Shown here: positions 21,925 to 32,574 of the stretch, one piece after another
Layout: every line of letters begins with the position of its first letter
How positions within the stretch are numbered: the stretch's first letter is position 1
Assembly (NCBI RefSeq): GCF_047663525.1
Contig: NC_092616.1
Span: forward strand, 3,695,501-3,759,500
From: Anas platyrhynchos
Taxonomy: Eukaryota > Chordata > Aves > Anseriformes > Anatidae
DNA length: 64,000 bases
Direction of reading: 5' to 3'
Notes under the pieces: model-generated
Told to the model about the DNA's origin: nothing
Seen by the model: the letters and a program-made list of their open reading frames with translations, nothing else
The model's database searches: none
Position numbers and translations under genes: made by a program

Positions 21925-23127
21925 CCAGTGACCTGCCTGGGGGATGAGGGAAAGCCTGTTGATGTAGTCTACCTAGCCTTCAGCAAGGCCTTTGACACAG
22001 TCTCCCACAGTATTCTCCTGGAGAAGCTGGCAGCCCATTGCTTGGACAGGTACATTCTATGCTGGGTTAAAAGCTGGCTGGATGGCCAGGCCCAAAGAGT
22101 AGTGGTGAATGAAGTGAAATCCAGCTGATGAGCAGTCACCAGTGGTGTTCCCCAAGGGTTGGTGTTGGAGCCCATCTTCTTTAATATCTTTATGGATGAT
22201 TTGGATGTGGGAATCGAGTGCACCCTCAGTAAGTTTGCAGGTGACACCAAGTTGGGGGGAAGTGTCAAACTGCCAGAGGGTAGGAAGGCCCTGCAGGGGG
22301 ACCTGGACAGGTTGGATCAATGGGCAGAAGCCAGTGGGATGAGGTTCACCATGGCTAAGTGCCAGGTCCTGCCCTTTGTTCACAATAACTCCAATGCAAG
22401 GCTACAGGCTTGGGGCAGAGTGGCTCAAAAGCTGTGCAGAGGAAAAGGATCTGGGGGTGTGGTCAAAGCTTGCCTGAACATGAGCTGTCAGTGTGCCAAG
22501 GTAGCCAAAAAGGCCAACAGCGTCCTGGCTTGTATCAGTAGTGTAGCCAGCAGGACCAGGGAGATGTTCATCCCCCTATACTCTACTCTGGTGAGGCCGT
22601 ACCTCATGTACTGTGTTCAGTTTTGTGCCCCTCAATTCCAGAAGGACATCCAGGTGCTGGAGCGTGTCCAGAGAAAGGCTACAAACCTGGTGAAGGGCCT
22701 GGAAAGCAAGTGCTATGAGGAGCAGCTGAGGGAACTGAGGTTGTTTAGTCTGGTGAAGAGGAGGCTCAGGGGAGACCTTGTTGCTCTCTACAGCTAACTG
22801 AAAGGAAGTGATGGGGAGCTGAGTGTTGGCCTCTTCTTACAGGAAACTAGTGATAGGACTAGAGGGAAGGGCCTCAACTTGCAATGGGGCTGAGGATTAG
22901 ATTAGAAATTAGGAGACATTTCTTCTCAGAAAGAGTAGTCAGGCATTGGGATGGGTTGCCCAGGGAAGTGGTGGAGTCACTGTCCCTGGGGGTGTTTAAG
23001 GAAAAGCTGGACATGGTGCTTAGGAACACGGTTTACTGGGTGACATTGGCAGTAGGGCATCAGTTAGACCAGCTGATCTTGGAGGCATTTTCCAATGTTG
23101 ACTTATGATTCTATGATTCTCTGATGG
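21925..23127 (+). mobile_element. CR1 LINE, 5'-truncated, sense, inside unit R copy 1
   Basis: Encodes RT from the [17 protein letters not shown] block to the end of ORF2 (a [19 protein letters not shown]-type block), then a 3' tail ending ATGATTCTATGATTCTCTG. The frame is broken by a stop after VKSS at about 22126 and another at about 22796. The catalytic motif reads FAGDTK instead of FADDTK, so the first active-site Asp is lost. It is dead and truncated. Confidence 0.88.
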
Positions 23128-23534
23128 GGAAGATGAAATGCGGTGCTCAAGAGACAGAGTTCTGGCAATGCGACTACAGAGGAAGATCAGTATTTTTTCT
23201 CATGCTGTAATAATCATCATATGATCATTTTGATTTCATGGGGCACGTCAAATATTGTATTAGAAGTGTTCGATCATTTCAGCTAATTGAAGTGAAATTT
23301 TTGAAATTCTTAAAAAATGAGTAGGCAATCTTCAGACTTACACCAATAAAATGACAATTTTCTGTTGTGCATGGAGCCCTGATGTGACAAAACCCTCACT
23401 GCCCAACCCTTGCTGATGGGCAGAGGAGCAGAGGCACCTTACAGAGGAGTTGTGGTTGAGGAGCCAGGGTGGGCATCCCTTGTCCTGAGCTGAGGGCCAG
23501 CAGCATGAAGGGTTCCTGGAGAGTGACCATTACT
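23128..23534. other. End of unit R, then duplicated block
   Basis: 23128-23200 is the continuation of unit R. 23205-23395 is AT-rich with nothing recognised. 23400-23534 is the left half of the block duplicated at 4740-5110. Confidence 0.5.
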
Positions 23535-24810
23535 TAGAATCATAGAATCATAGAATATCCTGAGTTGGAAGGGACCCTTAAGGATCATCAAGTCCAACTC
23601 TTGACAGCGCACAGGTCTACCCAAGTTCAGACCATGTGACTAAGTGCACAGTCCAATCTCTTCTTAAATTCAGTCAGGCTCAGTGCAGTGACCACTTCCC
23701 TGGGGAGCTTGTTCCAGTGTGCAACCACTCTCTCTGTGAAGAACCCCTTCCTGATGTCTAGCCTAAACTTCCCCTGCCTCAGCTTAACTCCATTCCCGCG
23801 GGTCCTGTCGCTGGTGTTAATGGAGAAAAGGTCTCCTGCCTCTCGACACCCCCTTACGAGGAAGTTGTAGACTGCGATGAGGTCTCCCCTCAGCCTCCTC
23901 TTCTCCAGGCTGAACAGGCCCAGTGCCCTCAGCCGTTCCTCGTACGTCTTCCCCTCCAGGCCTTTCACCATCTTCGTAGCCCTCCTCTGGACACTCTCCA
24001 ACAGTTTCATGTCCTTTTTATACTGTGGTGCCCAGAACTGCACACAGTACTCGAGGTGAGGCCGCACCAGCGCAGAGTAGAGCGGGACAATCACCTCCCT
24101 TGACCTACTAGCGATGCCGTGCTTGATGCACCCCAGGACACGGTTGGCCCTCCTGGCTGCCAGGGCACACTGCCGGCTCATATTCAACTTGTTGTCTACC
24201 ATGACCCCCAGATCCCTCTCTTCTAGGCTGCTCTCCAGCGTCTCATCGCCCAGTCTGTACGTGCAGCCAGGGTTTCCCCGTCCCAGGTGCAGGACCCGGC
24301 ACTTGCTCTTATTGAACTTCATGCGGTTGGCGATCGCCCAGCTCTCCAACCTATCCAGATCCCTCTGCAAGGCCTTTCCACCCTCATTCGAGTCCACAAC
24401 TCCTCCAAGTTTGGTGTCATCAGCAAACTTGCTCAAAATACCTTCTATTCCTACATCCAGATCGTTTATAAAAATATTGAAAAGTACCGGCCCTAAAATG
24501 GAGCCTTGAGGGACCCCACTGGTGACCGCCCGCCAGCCTGACGCAGCCCCATTCACCATAACCCTTTGGGCCCTGCCCGTTAGCCAATTGCTCACCCATC
24601 GTATGATGTTTTTATTTAGCTGTATGCTGGACATTTTGTCCAGTAGGATCCTATGGGAAACCGTGTCAAAAGCCTTGCTGAAGTCCAAAAAAATCACATC
24701 AGCTGGTTTCCCTTGGTCTACCATACGGGTGATCTTATCATAAAAGGAAATCAGGTTAGTTAGGCAGGACCTACCCTTCACAAACCCATGCTGGCTGGGA
24801 CCAATGACTG
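23535..24810 (-). mobile_element. CR1 LINE, young, 5'-truncated, RT domain open
   Basis: On the minus strand one open frame runs from the truncation point to the ORF2 stop at 23627. It contains [17 protein letters not shown] (RT motif 2), [20 protein letters not shown] (motif 4), FADDTK (catalytic) and the C-terminal [10 protein letters not shown] block. The endonuclease and the N-terminal part of RT are missing. The 3' end carries repeated AATCATAG tail units at 23537. TTACT occurs at both edges (about 23530 and 24814) and is a likely target duplication. The paralogue at 4740-5110 lacks the element. The upstream codons that extend the frame to 24901 are host DNA. Confidence 0.93.
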
Positions 24811-25269
24811 CTTTGTCCACCCTTACTGCCATGTTCTCAGGGCTCCTGCAGCTCTCCTCGAAAGGTAAGGATGTCAGGAGCTCCTTCTCAAGGGGTGACA
24901 CAGGGGCTGTCAGCTGTCCAAAGGTGCAAGTCCTGGGCTGTGGGGCAGGCTGGACAGGGCTGGTGGCTGCTGTGGGAGCCCAGCCTGAGAGTCCTGCTGG
25001 ACTTAGGGAACAATGCGGCAGTCAGGACTCCTGGGTCGTCATGCTAGGGCTTTCCTGAGCCCTACGGCTTCTCTGGGCATGGCTCAATGTGTCCTCATGA
25101 TGGGGGACAAATCAGGGCCATGTTTCCCTGGGAGCTGGTGCATCTTTGGGATCTGGATCATGGTGGAAAGTTGTCTAGTCTCAGAGACTGGTGTGGCTTG
25201 CAGCTCCCACAGGCCTCTCAGGAGTGTGCCAGAAACCCTTCCCCTTGTACTGCTCTCCTTCAGGGGAAC
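24811..25269 (+). repeat. Right half of the block duplicated at 4740-5110
   Basis: Continues the homology interrupted by the CR1. Landmarks are CTCCTGCAGCTCTCC (about 24844; 4901) and CTCCCACAGGCCTCTCAGG (about 25204; 4990). Additional sequence (about 24930-25190) is absent from the other copy. Confidence 0.55.
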
Positions 25270-25655
25270 TCTGTTCCTTGGGTGACGAGACACTGGAAAG
25301 CAGCCCTGCAGAGAGGGATCTGGGGGTTTTGGTTGATAGCAAGCTGAATATGAGCCAGAAGTGTGCCTTGGCAGCCAGGAGGGCCAACCATATCCTGGGG
25401 TGCATCAAGCATGGCATTGCTAGTCAGTTGAGGGAGATGATTGTCCCGCTCTACCTTGCACGGCTGGGGCCTCACCTTGAGTAGTGGAGGGGAAGTGGTG
25501 GAGTCACCATCCCTGGAAGTCTATAAAAGACGTTTAGATGTAGAGCTTAGGGATATGATTTAGTGGGGACTGTTAGTGTTAGGTCAGAGGTTGGAATCGA
25601 TGATCTTGAGGTCTCTTCCAACCTAGAAATTCTGTGATTCTATGATTCTGTGATC
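25270..25655 (+). mobile_element. CR1 fragment with internal deletion
   Basis: Starts inside ORF2 ([22 protein letters not shown]) and runs to the LARLGPHLE point at about 25485. It then jumps to the extreme 3' end of ORF2 ([22 protein letters not shown]-like) and tail (CTCTTCCAACCTAGAAATTC) at about 25490-25655. The middle, some 300 bp, is deleted. The tail resembles the subfamily at 26345 rather than that at 23535, so it could also be a fusion of two elements. Confidence 0.75.
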
Positions 25656-25694
25656 CTTATGAGTCCTGCCCAACTTGGGATATACTATGATTCT

Positions 25695-26230
25695 ATGATT
25701 TTTGCACCAACTCCCACCTCTCTTCCTCAGACATCTGGCTGCACATAGTTTTTTGTTGTTATTTATGTGTGTGGGTGTCTTTTTCTTTTAATATTTACAA
25801 AAAATGTATATTAAAAATAAACAAACACCAACAAAAATAAAAGAAGCAACCAAACAAAAACCACAGTCCACTACTGTGAGTCAACTCTAACTTGCCTCCA
25901 ATGAGGTGCACCATCCACAAGGGATGACTGTACAAGAAATTTTTGACACAGATATAAGAAACGGTAAAAGAGAAATATAGAATTGGCTACAGGGATGATG
26001 AAAGGGACTACTGAAATACAGGCAAGCTCAACCTCCCCAAACTCCCTAGAAGCAACTGGGTGTATGAGAAGTATCTGAATGACCAAAGAGCAAGAGCAAG
26101 TGGAGGGCAGCTCTGCAGAAGAGCGGAAAATGGTCTGTTTCGTAAAGCCAGGTGGAAATACCTCAAATACTGAGGAGATGAAGTGCAGTGCATAGGAGAA
26201 ATTCTGGCAATGCAAATACAGGGGAAAATA
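25695..26230 (+). repeat. Unit R, copy 2
   Basis: Matches unit R copies 1 and 3: CAAGGGATGACTGTACAAGAAAT (26 kb) against CAAGGGATGACTATACAAGAAAT-type text at 56.45 kb, and ATCTGAATGACCAAAGAGCA shared with 21.77 kb. It ends in a microsatellite at 26231. A CR1 (26345-27940) lies about 60 bp further on. Confidence 0.65.
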
Positions 26231-26234
26231 TATA

Positions 26235-26280
<46 letters not shown>

Positions 26281-26286
26281 CATATT
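26231..26286. repeat. (CATA)n/(TA)n microsatellite
   Basis: Alternating TACA and TA units over about 56 bp. Confidence 0.9.
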
Positions 26287-26344
26287 TGTATTATCTGCCT
26301 TTCTTGATGGGAATATTCACATCTTTCTGTCTGTATAGTGATAT

Positions 26345-27940
26345 ATCACAGAATCACAGAATCACAGAATTTCTAGGTTGGAAGAGACCTCAAGATCATT
26401 GTGTCCAACCTCTGACCTAACACTAACAAGTCCTCCACTAAACCATATCCCTAAGTTCAACATCTAAATGTCTTTTAAAGACTTCCAGGGATGGTGACTC
26501 CACCACCTCCCTGGGTAACCTGTTCCAGTGTCTAACAACCCTTTCGCTAAAGTAGTTCTTCCTAACATCTAACCTAAAACTCCCCTGGCGCAACTTAAGC
26601 CCATTCCCCCTCGTCCTGTCACCAGGCACGTGGGAGAACAGGCCAACCCCCACCTCACTACAGCCTCCTTTAAGGTATCTGTAGAGAGCGATAAGGTTGC
26701 CCCTGAGCCTCCTCTTCTCCAGGCTGAACAAGCCCAGCTCCTTCAGCCGCTCCTCATAGGACTTGTTCTCCAGGCCCCTCACCAGCTTCGTCGCCCTTCT
26801 CTGGACCAGCTCAAGCACTTCGATGTCCTTCTTGCAGCGAGGGGCCCAAAACTGAACACAGTACTCGAGGTGCGGCCTCACCAGAGCCGAGTACAGGGGG
26901 ACGATCACCTCCCTAGCCCTGCTGGTCACACTGTTTCTTATGCAAGCCAGGATGCCGTTGGCCTTCTTGGCCACCTGAGCACACTGCTGGCTCATATTCA
27001 GCCGACTGTCCACCATCACTCCCAGGTCCTTCTCTGCCTGGCAGCTCTCCAACCACTCCTCTCCCAGCCTGTAGCTCAGCTTGGGGTTATTGCGCCCCAG
27101 GTGCAGGACCCGGCACTTGGCCTTGTTAAACTTCATGCAGTTGACCTCAGCCCATTGGTGCAGCCTATCCAGATCCTCCTGCAGAGCTTTCCTACCCTTG
27201 AGCAGATTGACACACGCACCTAGCTTGGTGTCATCTGCAAACTTACTGAGGGTGCACTCAATGCCCTCGTCCAGATCATCGATGAACATATTAAAGAGGA
27301 CCGGCCCCAGCACCGAGCCCTGGGGGATGCCACTAGTGACTGGCCTCCAACTGGACTTGACTCCATTTACCACAACTCTTTGGGCCCGGCTATCCAGCCA
27401 GTTTCTAACCCAATGAAGCATGCGCCAGTCCAAGCCAAGAGCAGCCAGTTTCTTGAGGAGAATGCTGTGGGAGACGGTGTCAAAAGCCTTGCTGAAGTCA
27501 AGGTAGACCACATCCACAGCCTTTCCCTCGTCCACCCAGCGCGTCACTTTGTCATAGAAGGAGATCAGGTTCGTCAAGCAGGATCTGCCTTCCATAAACC
27601 CATGCTGGCTGGGCCTGATTGCCTGCTTGCCCTTCAAGTGCTGCATGATGACTCTCAAGAGGTTCTGCTCCATGAGCTTCCCTGGTACTGAGGTCAAACT
27701 GACAGGCCTGTAGTTTCCTGGGTCTGCCCTCCGGCCCTTCTCATGTGATGGGTGTCACATTTGTTAGCCGCCAGTCAGCTGGGACCTCCCCCGATAGCCA
27801 GGACTGCTGATAAATGATGGATAGGGGCTTGGCAAGCTCTTCTGCCAGTTCTCTCAGTACCCTTGGGTGGATCCCATCCGGCCCCATCGATTTGTGCACA
27901 TCCAAGTGCCGTAGCAGGTCACCAACCATTTCTTTGTGGA
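26345..27940 (-). mobile_element. CR1 LINE, 5'-truncated, nearly complete RT
   Basis: Minus-strand ORF2 from the [17 protein letters not shown] segment (27929) through the RT domain to the stop at 26438. It contains [37 protein letters not shown] and a catalytic FADDTK, followed by a 3' tail of CACAGAATCACAGAAT type at 26347-26370. A frameshift near 27740, after NVTPI, separates the first 62 codons from the 419-codon remainder. The endonuclease domain is missing. It is a different subfamily from the copies at 5305, 23535 and 57711. Confidence 0.93.
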
Positions 27941-28202
27941 TATATTTGTATAGCTACAGCTGTAACTACAGCTATATGTGCAAGTAAAGGTAAATTTATA
28001 TACAGAGTTACATGTGTACACACAGATAACTGGGAGAGAGACGGGCGAGTGGCTGGGATTCTAGGATTTTACATCACCTGAACTGTCAGGAAACCAACCC
28101 AGAAGTGCTGGGAGCTGGGGAGAGGGGAGAGGTGGAGGAAGGTCCCAGTGACACGGCTGGGAGGTTGGTTGTGATGCCATTCCTACTGCAGTGACCTGAC
28201 TG
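27941..28202. other. Unannotated stretch
   Basis: AT-rich first half with short palindromic TACAGCTGTA runs; no gene recognised. Confidence 0.4.
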
Positions 28203-28610
28203 CCTGGTGGCAGGCAGGCAGGCACAGCGATGTCATCGAGTGCATCACAAACCCCATGGGACACAGGGGGCAGCTCTGACAGGGGACACCTCTGTCCACC
28301 ATGGCTGGGCTGCTGCTGCTGAGGTCACCTCCTCACAATACTGTGATGGGCCAGGAGCAGGCAGGCCTCAGGAGGCCATCAAGAGCAGCAGCTGTGGAAG
28401 CTGCAGGCAGATGCCTGGGCCCCTGGGGAGGGCTGCCCTGCAGTGATGCCAGCTGGACATGGGGTGGGAGCCTGTGGGACAAGGCATGGGAAAATGCTGG
28501 ATATGACAGAGCACAGTGTGAGGAGGGAGAGATTACAGGCAGGGCTGTGAGGGACAGCAGCCTCTCATATGCCCTTGGTGGGCAGAGATGTGAGCAATGG
28601 CCAAACGGCT
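28203..28610 (+). repeat. Segmental duplicate (partner 59611-60020, direct)
   Basis: Long near-identical runs, for example CCCATGGGACACAGGGGGCA and AGGAGGCCATCAAGAGCAGC, occur in both. In both places the block follows a unit R copy and a CR1, so unit R plus this block formed one larger duplicated segment. No gene is recognised. Confidence 0.8.
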
Positions 28611-29330
28611 ATTCCAGACTTTCCAAGCTTCCCCCCAATTCTCCCACTTCCCTATCCCCTGGCCACCTCCCTGCCCTCATCCCAGCCCAGCCCAGCAGCC
28701 CAGGCTGGGGTGACCCCAAGACAGTGCCCTCCGCAGGTTGCTGCAGGGCTCTGGGCACTGCCACCACAGCCACAGCCCCTCTAAAGGGCACAGCAGCTCC
28801 TGGGAGCACAGAGGGCTCGGCGCCACAGAGGGGAGCATCCAAGGCAGAAGCATACAGAGGTCAGTGTCCCCTGCTGTGTCCCCTGCTCTCTTCAGCAGCA
28901 GATCCTCAGAGGCCTGCAGCCCCTCCGTGCCATCCCTTGGGTTTCTCAGGCAGCTCCTGCTGCGCCAGGGCCAGGGCAGCCAGGCCCGGGCTGCTGCAGC
29001 CAGAAAGGGTTTGCCAGTCCCATTACTTCCTGATCAACTGAGAGTGGGTCTCAGACAAAGAAGTTGTGGCTTCATCTATTTTGTTTAAATACACAGAGAG
29101 TCTGGCTCCTCATTTATGCAAAGCCTCAGGGTCACAAAAGATATGTTGGTACAAGGGGATGAAGAACAGCATTTCTTTGTGGAAAACAATATCACAAGGG
29201 GAAATTAAAAACAAAACAAATTAAATCCATCCAGAAGTTAAGACAGCTTGCCCTATCATTACATAAACTGCAATTTACCTGAAAAAGAAAAGAAGCAGTT
29301 TATAGCTGCAAAAAGGTCCAGTCAGTTTCC
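28611..29330. other. OR 3' flank (duplicated), degenerate poly(A) signal
   Basis: 28655-28930 matches 1575-1860. 29060-29110 matches 35680-35730, where a plain AATAAA (minus strand) is present. Here the same position reads AATAGA (complement of 29075-29080). Confidence 0.5.
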
Positions 29331-30266
29331 TCAGCACATCCTTAAATATCTCCATGACATCACTTTCCTAATGCCATTCTTGAGCTCCTGGTTCCTCATG
29401 CTGTAGATGAGGGGGTTCACTGCTGGGGGCATCACTGAGTACAGGACAGTCATCACCAGGTTCAGGGATGGTGAGGAGATGGAGGGGGGCTTCAGGTAGG
29501 CAAACATGCCTGTGCTGAGAAACAGGGAGACCACAGCCAGGTGAGGGAGGCATGTGGAAAAGGCTTTGTGCCGGCCTTGCTTAGAGGGCATTCTCAGCAC
29601 AGCCCTGAGGATCTGCACATAGGAGAAAAGAATGAAAACAAAACACCCTAAAAACAGAAAACCACTAAATGTGAGAAGCCCAATTTCCCTGAGGTAGGAG
29701 TCTGTGCAGGAGAGCTTGAGGATGGAGGGGATTTCACAGAAGAACTGGTCCACAGCATTGCCTTGGCAGAGGGGCAGGGAAAATGTATTGGCAGTGTGCA
29801 ACAGAGCATAAAGAACCCCACTGCCCCAGGCAGCTACTGCCATCTGGGCACAAGCTCTGCTGCCCAGGAGGCACCCGTAGTGCAGGGGCTTGCAGATGGC
29901 AACGTAGCAGTCATAGGACATGAGAGTAAGAAGAGAATACTCTGCTGAAAAGAAAAAGAAGAAGAAAAAGACCTGTGCAATGCATCCTGCATAGGAAATC
30001 GCCCTGGTGTCCCAGATGGAATTGGCCATGGCTTTGGGCAGAGTGGTGGAGATGCAGCCCAGGTCGAGGAGGGCGAGGTTGAGGAGGAAGAAGTACATGG
30101 GGGTGTGGAGGCGGTGGTCGCAGGCTATAGCAGTGAGGATGAGGCCGTTGCCCAGGAGGGCAGCCAGGTAGATGCCCAGGAAGAGCGCGAAGTGCAGGAG
30201 CTGCAGCTCCCGTGTGTCTGCAAATGGCAGGAGGAGGAACTCGCTGATGGAGCTGCTGTTGGTCAT
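29331..30266 (-). CDS. OR14-type olfactory receptor, open frame, DRY motif lost (DCY)
   Basis: 311-residue class II odorant GPCR expected in the plasma membrane and cilia of olfactory neurons, coupling to Golf. The ATG at 30266 is chosen because MTNSSSISEF aligns with the paralogues; in-frame upstream ATGs reach 30473 but are not conserved. Residues: N3 glycosylation site, LGNGLI in TM1 (38-43), PMYFFL (56-61), C95 for the conserved disulfide, the TM6 KAFSTCLPHLAVV and TM7 NPLIYSMRNQ. MAYDRY reads MSYDCY: Arg120 is Cys through CGC to TGC (codon 29907-29909), a CpG transition. That arginine is nearly invariant in class A GPCRs and stabilises G-protein coupling, so the protein may be nonfunctional despite the open frame. 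TM3 also contains seven consecutive Phe. Predicted exon 1 lies at 32155-32189. Confidence 0.93.
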   Translation of the reverse strand: MTNSSSISEFLLLPFADTRELQLLHFALFLGIYLAALLGNGLILTAIACDHRLHTPMYFFLLNLALLDLGCISTTLPKAMANSIWDTRAISYAGCIAQVFFFFFFFSAEYSLLTLMSYDCYVAICKPLHYGCLLGSRACAQMAVAAWGSGVLYALLHTANTFSLPLCQGNAVDQFFCEIPSILKLSCTDSYLREIGLLTFSGFLFLGCFVFILFSYVQILRAVLRMPSKQGRHKAFSTCLPHLAVVSLFLSTGMFAYLKPPSISSPSLNLVMTVLYSVMPPAVNPLIYSMRNQELKNGIRKVMSWRYLRMC

Positions 30267-32148
30267 CTGATGCCTCTTGGACTCAGGGTCTATCGAAAGA
30301 CCAAGGGACATGAACTTGGTACCTATGAAAGGTCTTAACATGTTCTGAAATCCATAGTTTAGTGCACATGCAATACACCTGTAAGACAGTGGGGTCTGTT
30401 TATCATCCTCCAGCAAAATTGTAAGAAACAAAGTTGTGTTTTTGCAGTAGTGAATTACTTTTCTGTATTCCAAGGTAGTTGTGTAGTCATAATAAGGAGG
30501 AATGCTAAGTAGAGAAGTGGACAGTAGAAGGCCTCACTGTTCCAAAATACGGTAGAAGCTTGAGAAAAAACAGGATGAGCAGTGATAGAACAGTAAAACA
30601 AAGATCACAAGTTCTCAAAACATAAGAAAGGAGAAATTAAAGGGTTGAAAAAAAGAAAAATTGTACATATATGGTATAGAGGATCGTCAAGTAGCTTGTG
30701 GACCTGTAGTACTCAGCCAATGAAGAAACAGGGGAGATGATCAGGGATCAAGTAATATGGAATAAAAGGTTAGGATTTGTTTAGTAAAATATGCTCCTAA
30801 TTGACAAGATGCCCGCCATTGCAATCCAGAATAAAACAGCTTCACAAAAGATCCTGTCTGAAGAAAGTTATTTGAGATGTTTCTCAGAGAATAACCCAGG
30901 GACAGCACTGGCTGTCCTTAAAACAGAGTGACCTGAACAAAGCTAGCTCATTTCCCAGCCCTACGCACCACAGTGTCCAAAGCCATTTTGGCTAGAACAG
31001 ATGGTCACTTTGCTCCCAGGGATGCACCTCCACAGCAGGACTCAGTATTCTGGTGTTTGAGATTTTGTCTTTACTACCACTGCCAAGAGAGTATGGGGGG
31101 AATACTAAGGGCAGGATGGATGGGAGGGGAAACACAGAGAAATGCCCCAGTGTTCCAGCTTTTGGAGGCAAGAATGGGAGTGAGAGATGGGCACCTGGGG
31201 GTTCTCTTCCTCTGAGGGTCCTGCTGCTAAGGGACAACACAGTCAGAAACCCAATGATTTGGGGGCAGAGGCTCTGCTGGATTTGAGCAGAGACCACGCA
31301 GTTGCTCTGGGTAAGTCATCTGCACTACGTGGATGTAAGGAAGGTGCCGAAATCTCCCCTACCATGAAGTTCCTGGGAGCAACTACCTCTCACTCCCTGC
31401 CCATGGCTCTGCTGCCTGCAGCTGTCCCTGTCTGCAGCTGGGTCTCTGTCCCCACGCCTCCTGCCTGCAGCTCACAGCCCCCATCCCACCCACTGGGTGC
31501 TCAGCTCTGCCCTGCAGACACCTCCTGGCAGCAGGGCTCTGCCCAGGGGCAGCTGGCTGGGAGCACGTCCTAGAGCTCAGGTCACACAGACCCTGCTAAC
31601 ACTGCACGGGTAGTGGTGGAGTTTTCTATGGGCTGAGGCACAGGAAAGGGATTTCTTGTAGTCCTTGTAGTGCGCCTTGTGGAGTCTTAGTACTGTTAGA
31701 CTTCTCTTTGAAATAACAGCATTGATTTCTATTCCCACTAAGACAAACAAACAAACAAACAAAAGAATGCAGAAACTCAGCAGAAATGCTGAGCCTGAAG
31801 CAGCTAACTCCTACCTTAACTTTCCTCTTGCAAAGTCCCCTTGGATACACCCTAGCTGTGCTGTGGAGCTGTGAGCAGGCTGCCCCAGGTAACAACCTCC
31901 CACCAGCAGCAGGACCCTGCCCTGACGGGGGGGCTCCTTCCACCCGCAGCTTCTCCCCGCAGCGCCCTGGGCAGCTCCCCGGGCAGGCTGAGTGCTGAGC
32001 CTGGCAGGCGGCAGAGGCCCTGCCCCGCCACACAGCCCCTGGGCCACAGCAGGGACCCTGCTCTGCACCACAGCCCTGGACAGCCCTGCCTGCACCCCCG
32101 GCTTCTCCTGCCTCCACGAACTGCGGCTGCATTGCCCTCCAGCCAGAG
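30267..32148 (-). other. Predicted intron 1 of the OR at 29331
   Basis: Noncoding. 30960-31310 matches 8760-8410 in reverse complement (upstream of the OR at 9041). 31380-31540 and 31900-32100 match 52090-52240 and 52490-52640, upstream of the OR at 50584. A possible acceptor (TTTCATAG) is at 30323-30324, which would give an intron of about 1.83 kb. Within it are an (AAAC)n run at 31741-31764 and about 0.5 kb at 30474-30960 with nothing recognised. Confidence 0.45.
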
Positions 32149-32500
32149 ACTTACTGGGTGCAGGGCTGGGAAGTCTTCTCCCGCAGTGAGCTCTGGGCAT
32201 GCTGCCACTTCTGCCTGCCTTTAAGCACTGTGTCTCTGCAGGCAGTGCCCCCAGCCCTGCTGCGCTGTGCAGAGGAGCTGCTCCTGGGCAGAGCTGTCTC
32301 TCTGCAGCGCTGCCCGCTTGCCAGGAGCTCCCCTTGGGCCCAGGAGCCCGGCCCAGCTCAGCAGCAGAGGCCCAGCCCAAGGCCTCCCTTGCTCTGCCCC
32401 CCACCAGGCTCCCTGCACATGGCCCTGGGGCTGCAGGGGAACCTGCTGGGAAACAGCCTGAAGGGATCCCTGGGCTTCCCTCCCTCCCCTGGGCACACAC
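32149..32500 (-). promoter_or_regulatory. Predicted OR14 promoter and noncoding exon 1 (for OR at 29331)
   Basis: Nearly identical in reverse complement to 8310-8000. The minus strand has CTTAAA at 32225-32220, then GAGCTC at about 32194, and ends in donor GTAAGT (32154-32149). The predicted exon is about 39 nt (about 32193-32155). Confidence 0.55.
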
Positions 32501-32574
32501 ATCTCTCACCAGCAGTGTTGTTTCTCCTAGCAGAGGATGAATTAGCTGTAACAATAACTTCTTTATGCCCCAGT

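Noticed and set aside
26630-27223. 197-codon + strand frame
   Set aside because: Antisense shadow of the CR1 RT domain.
31811-32554. 247-codon minus-strand frame across the OR promoter block
   Set aside because: GC-rich regulatory DNA; the frame is not conserved among the four paralogous blocks.
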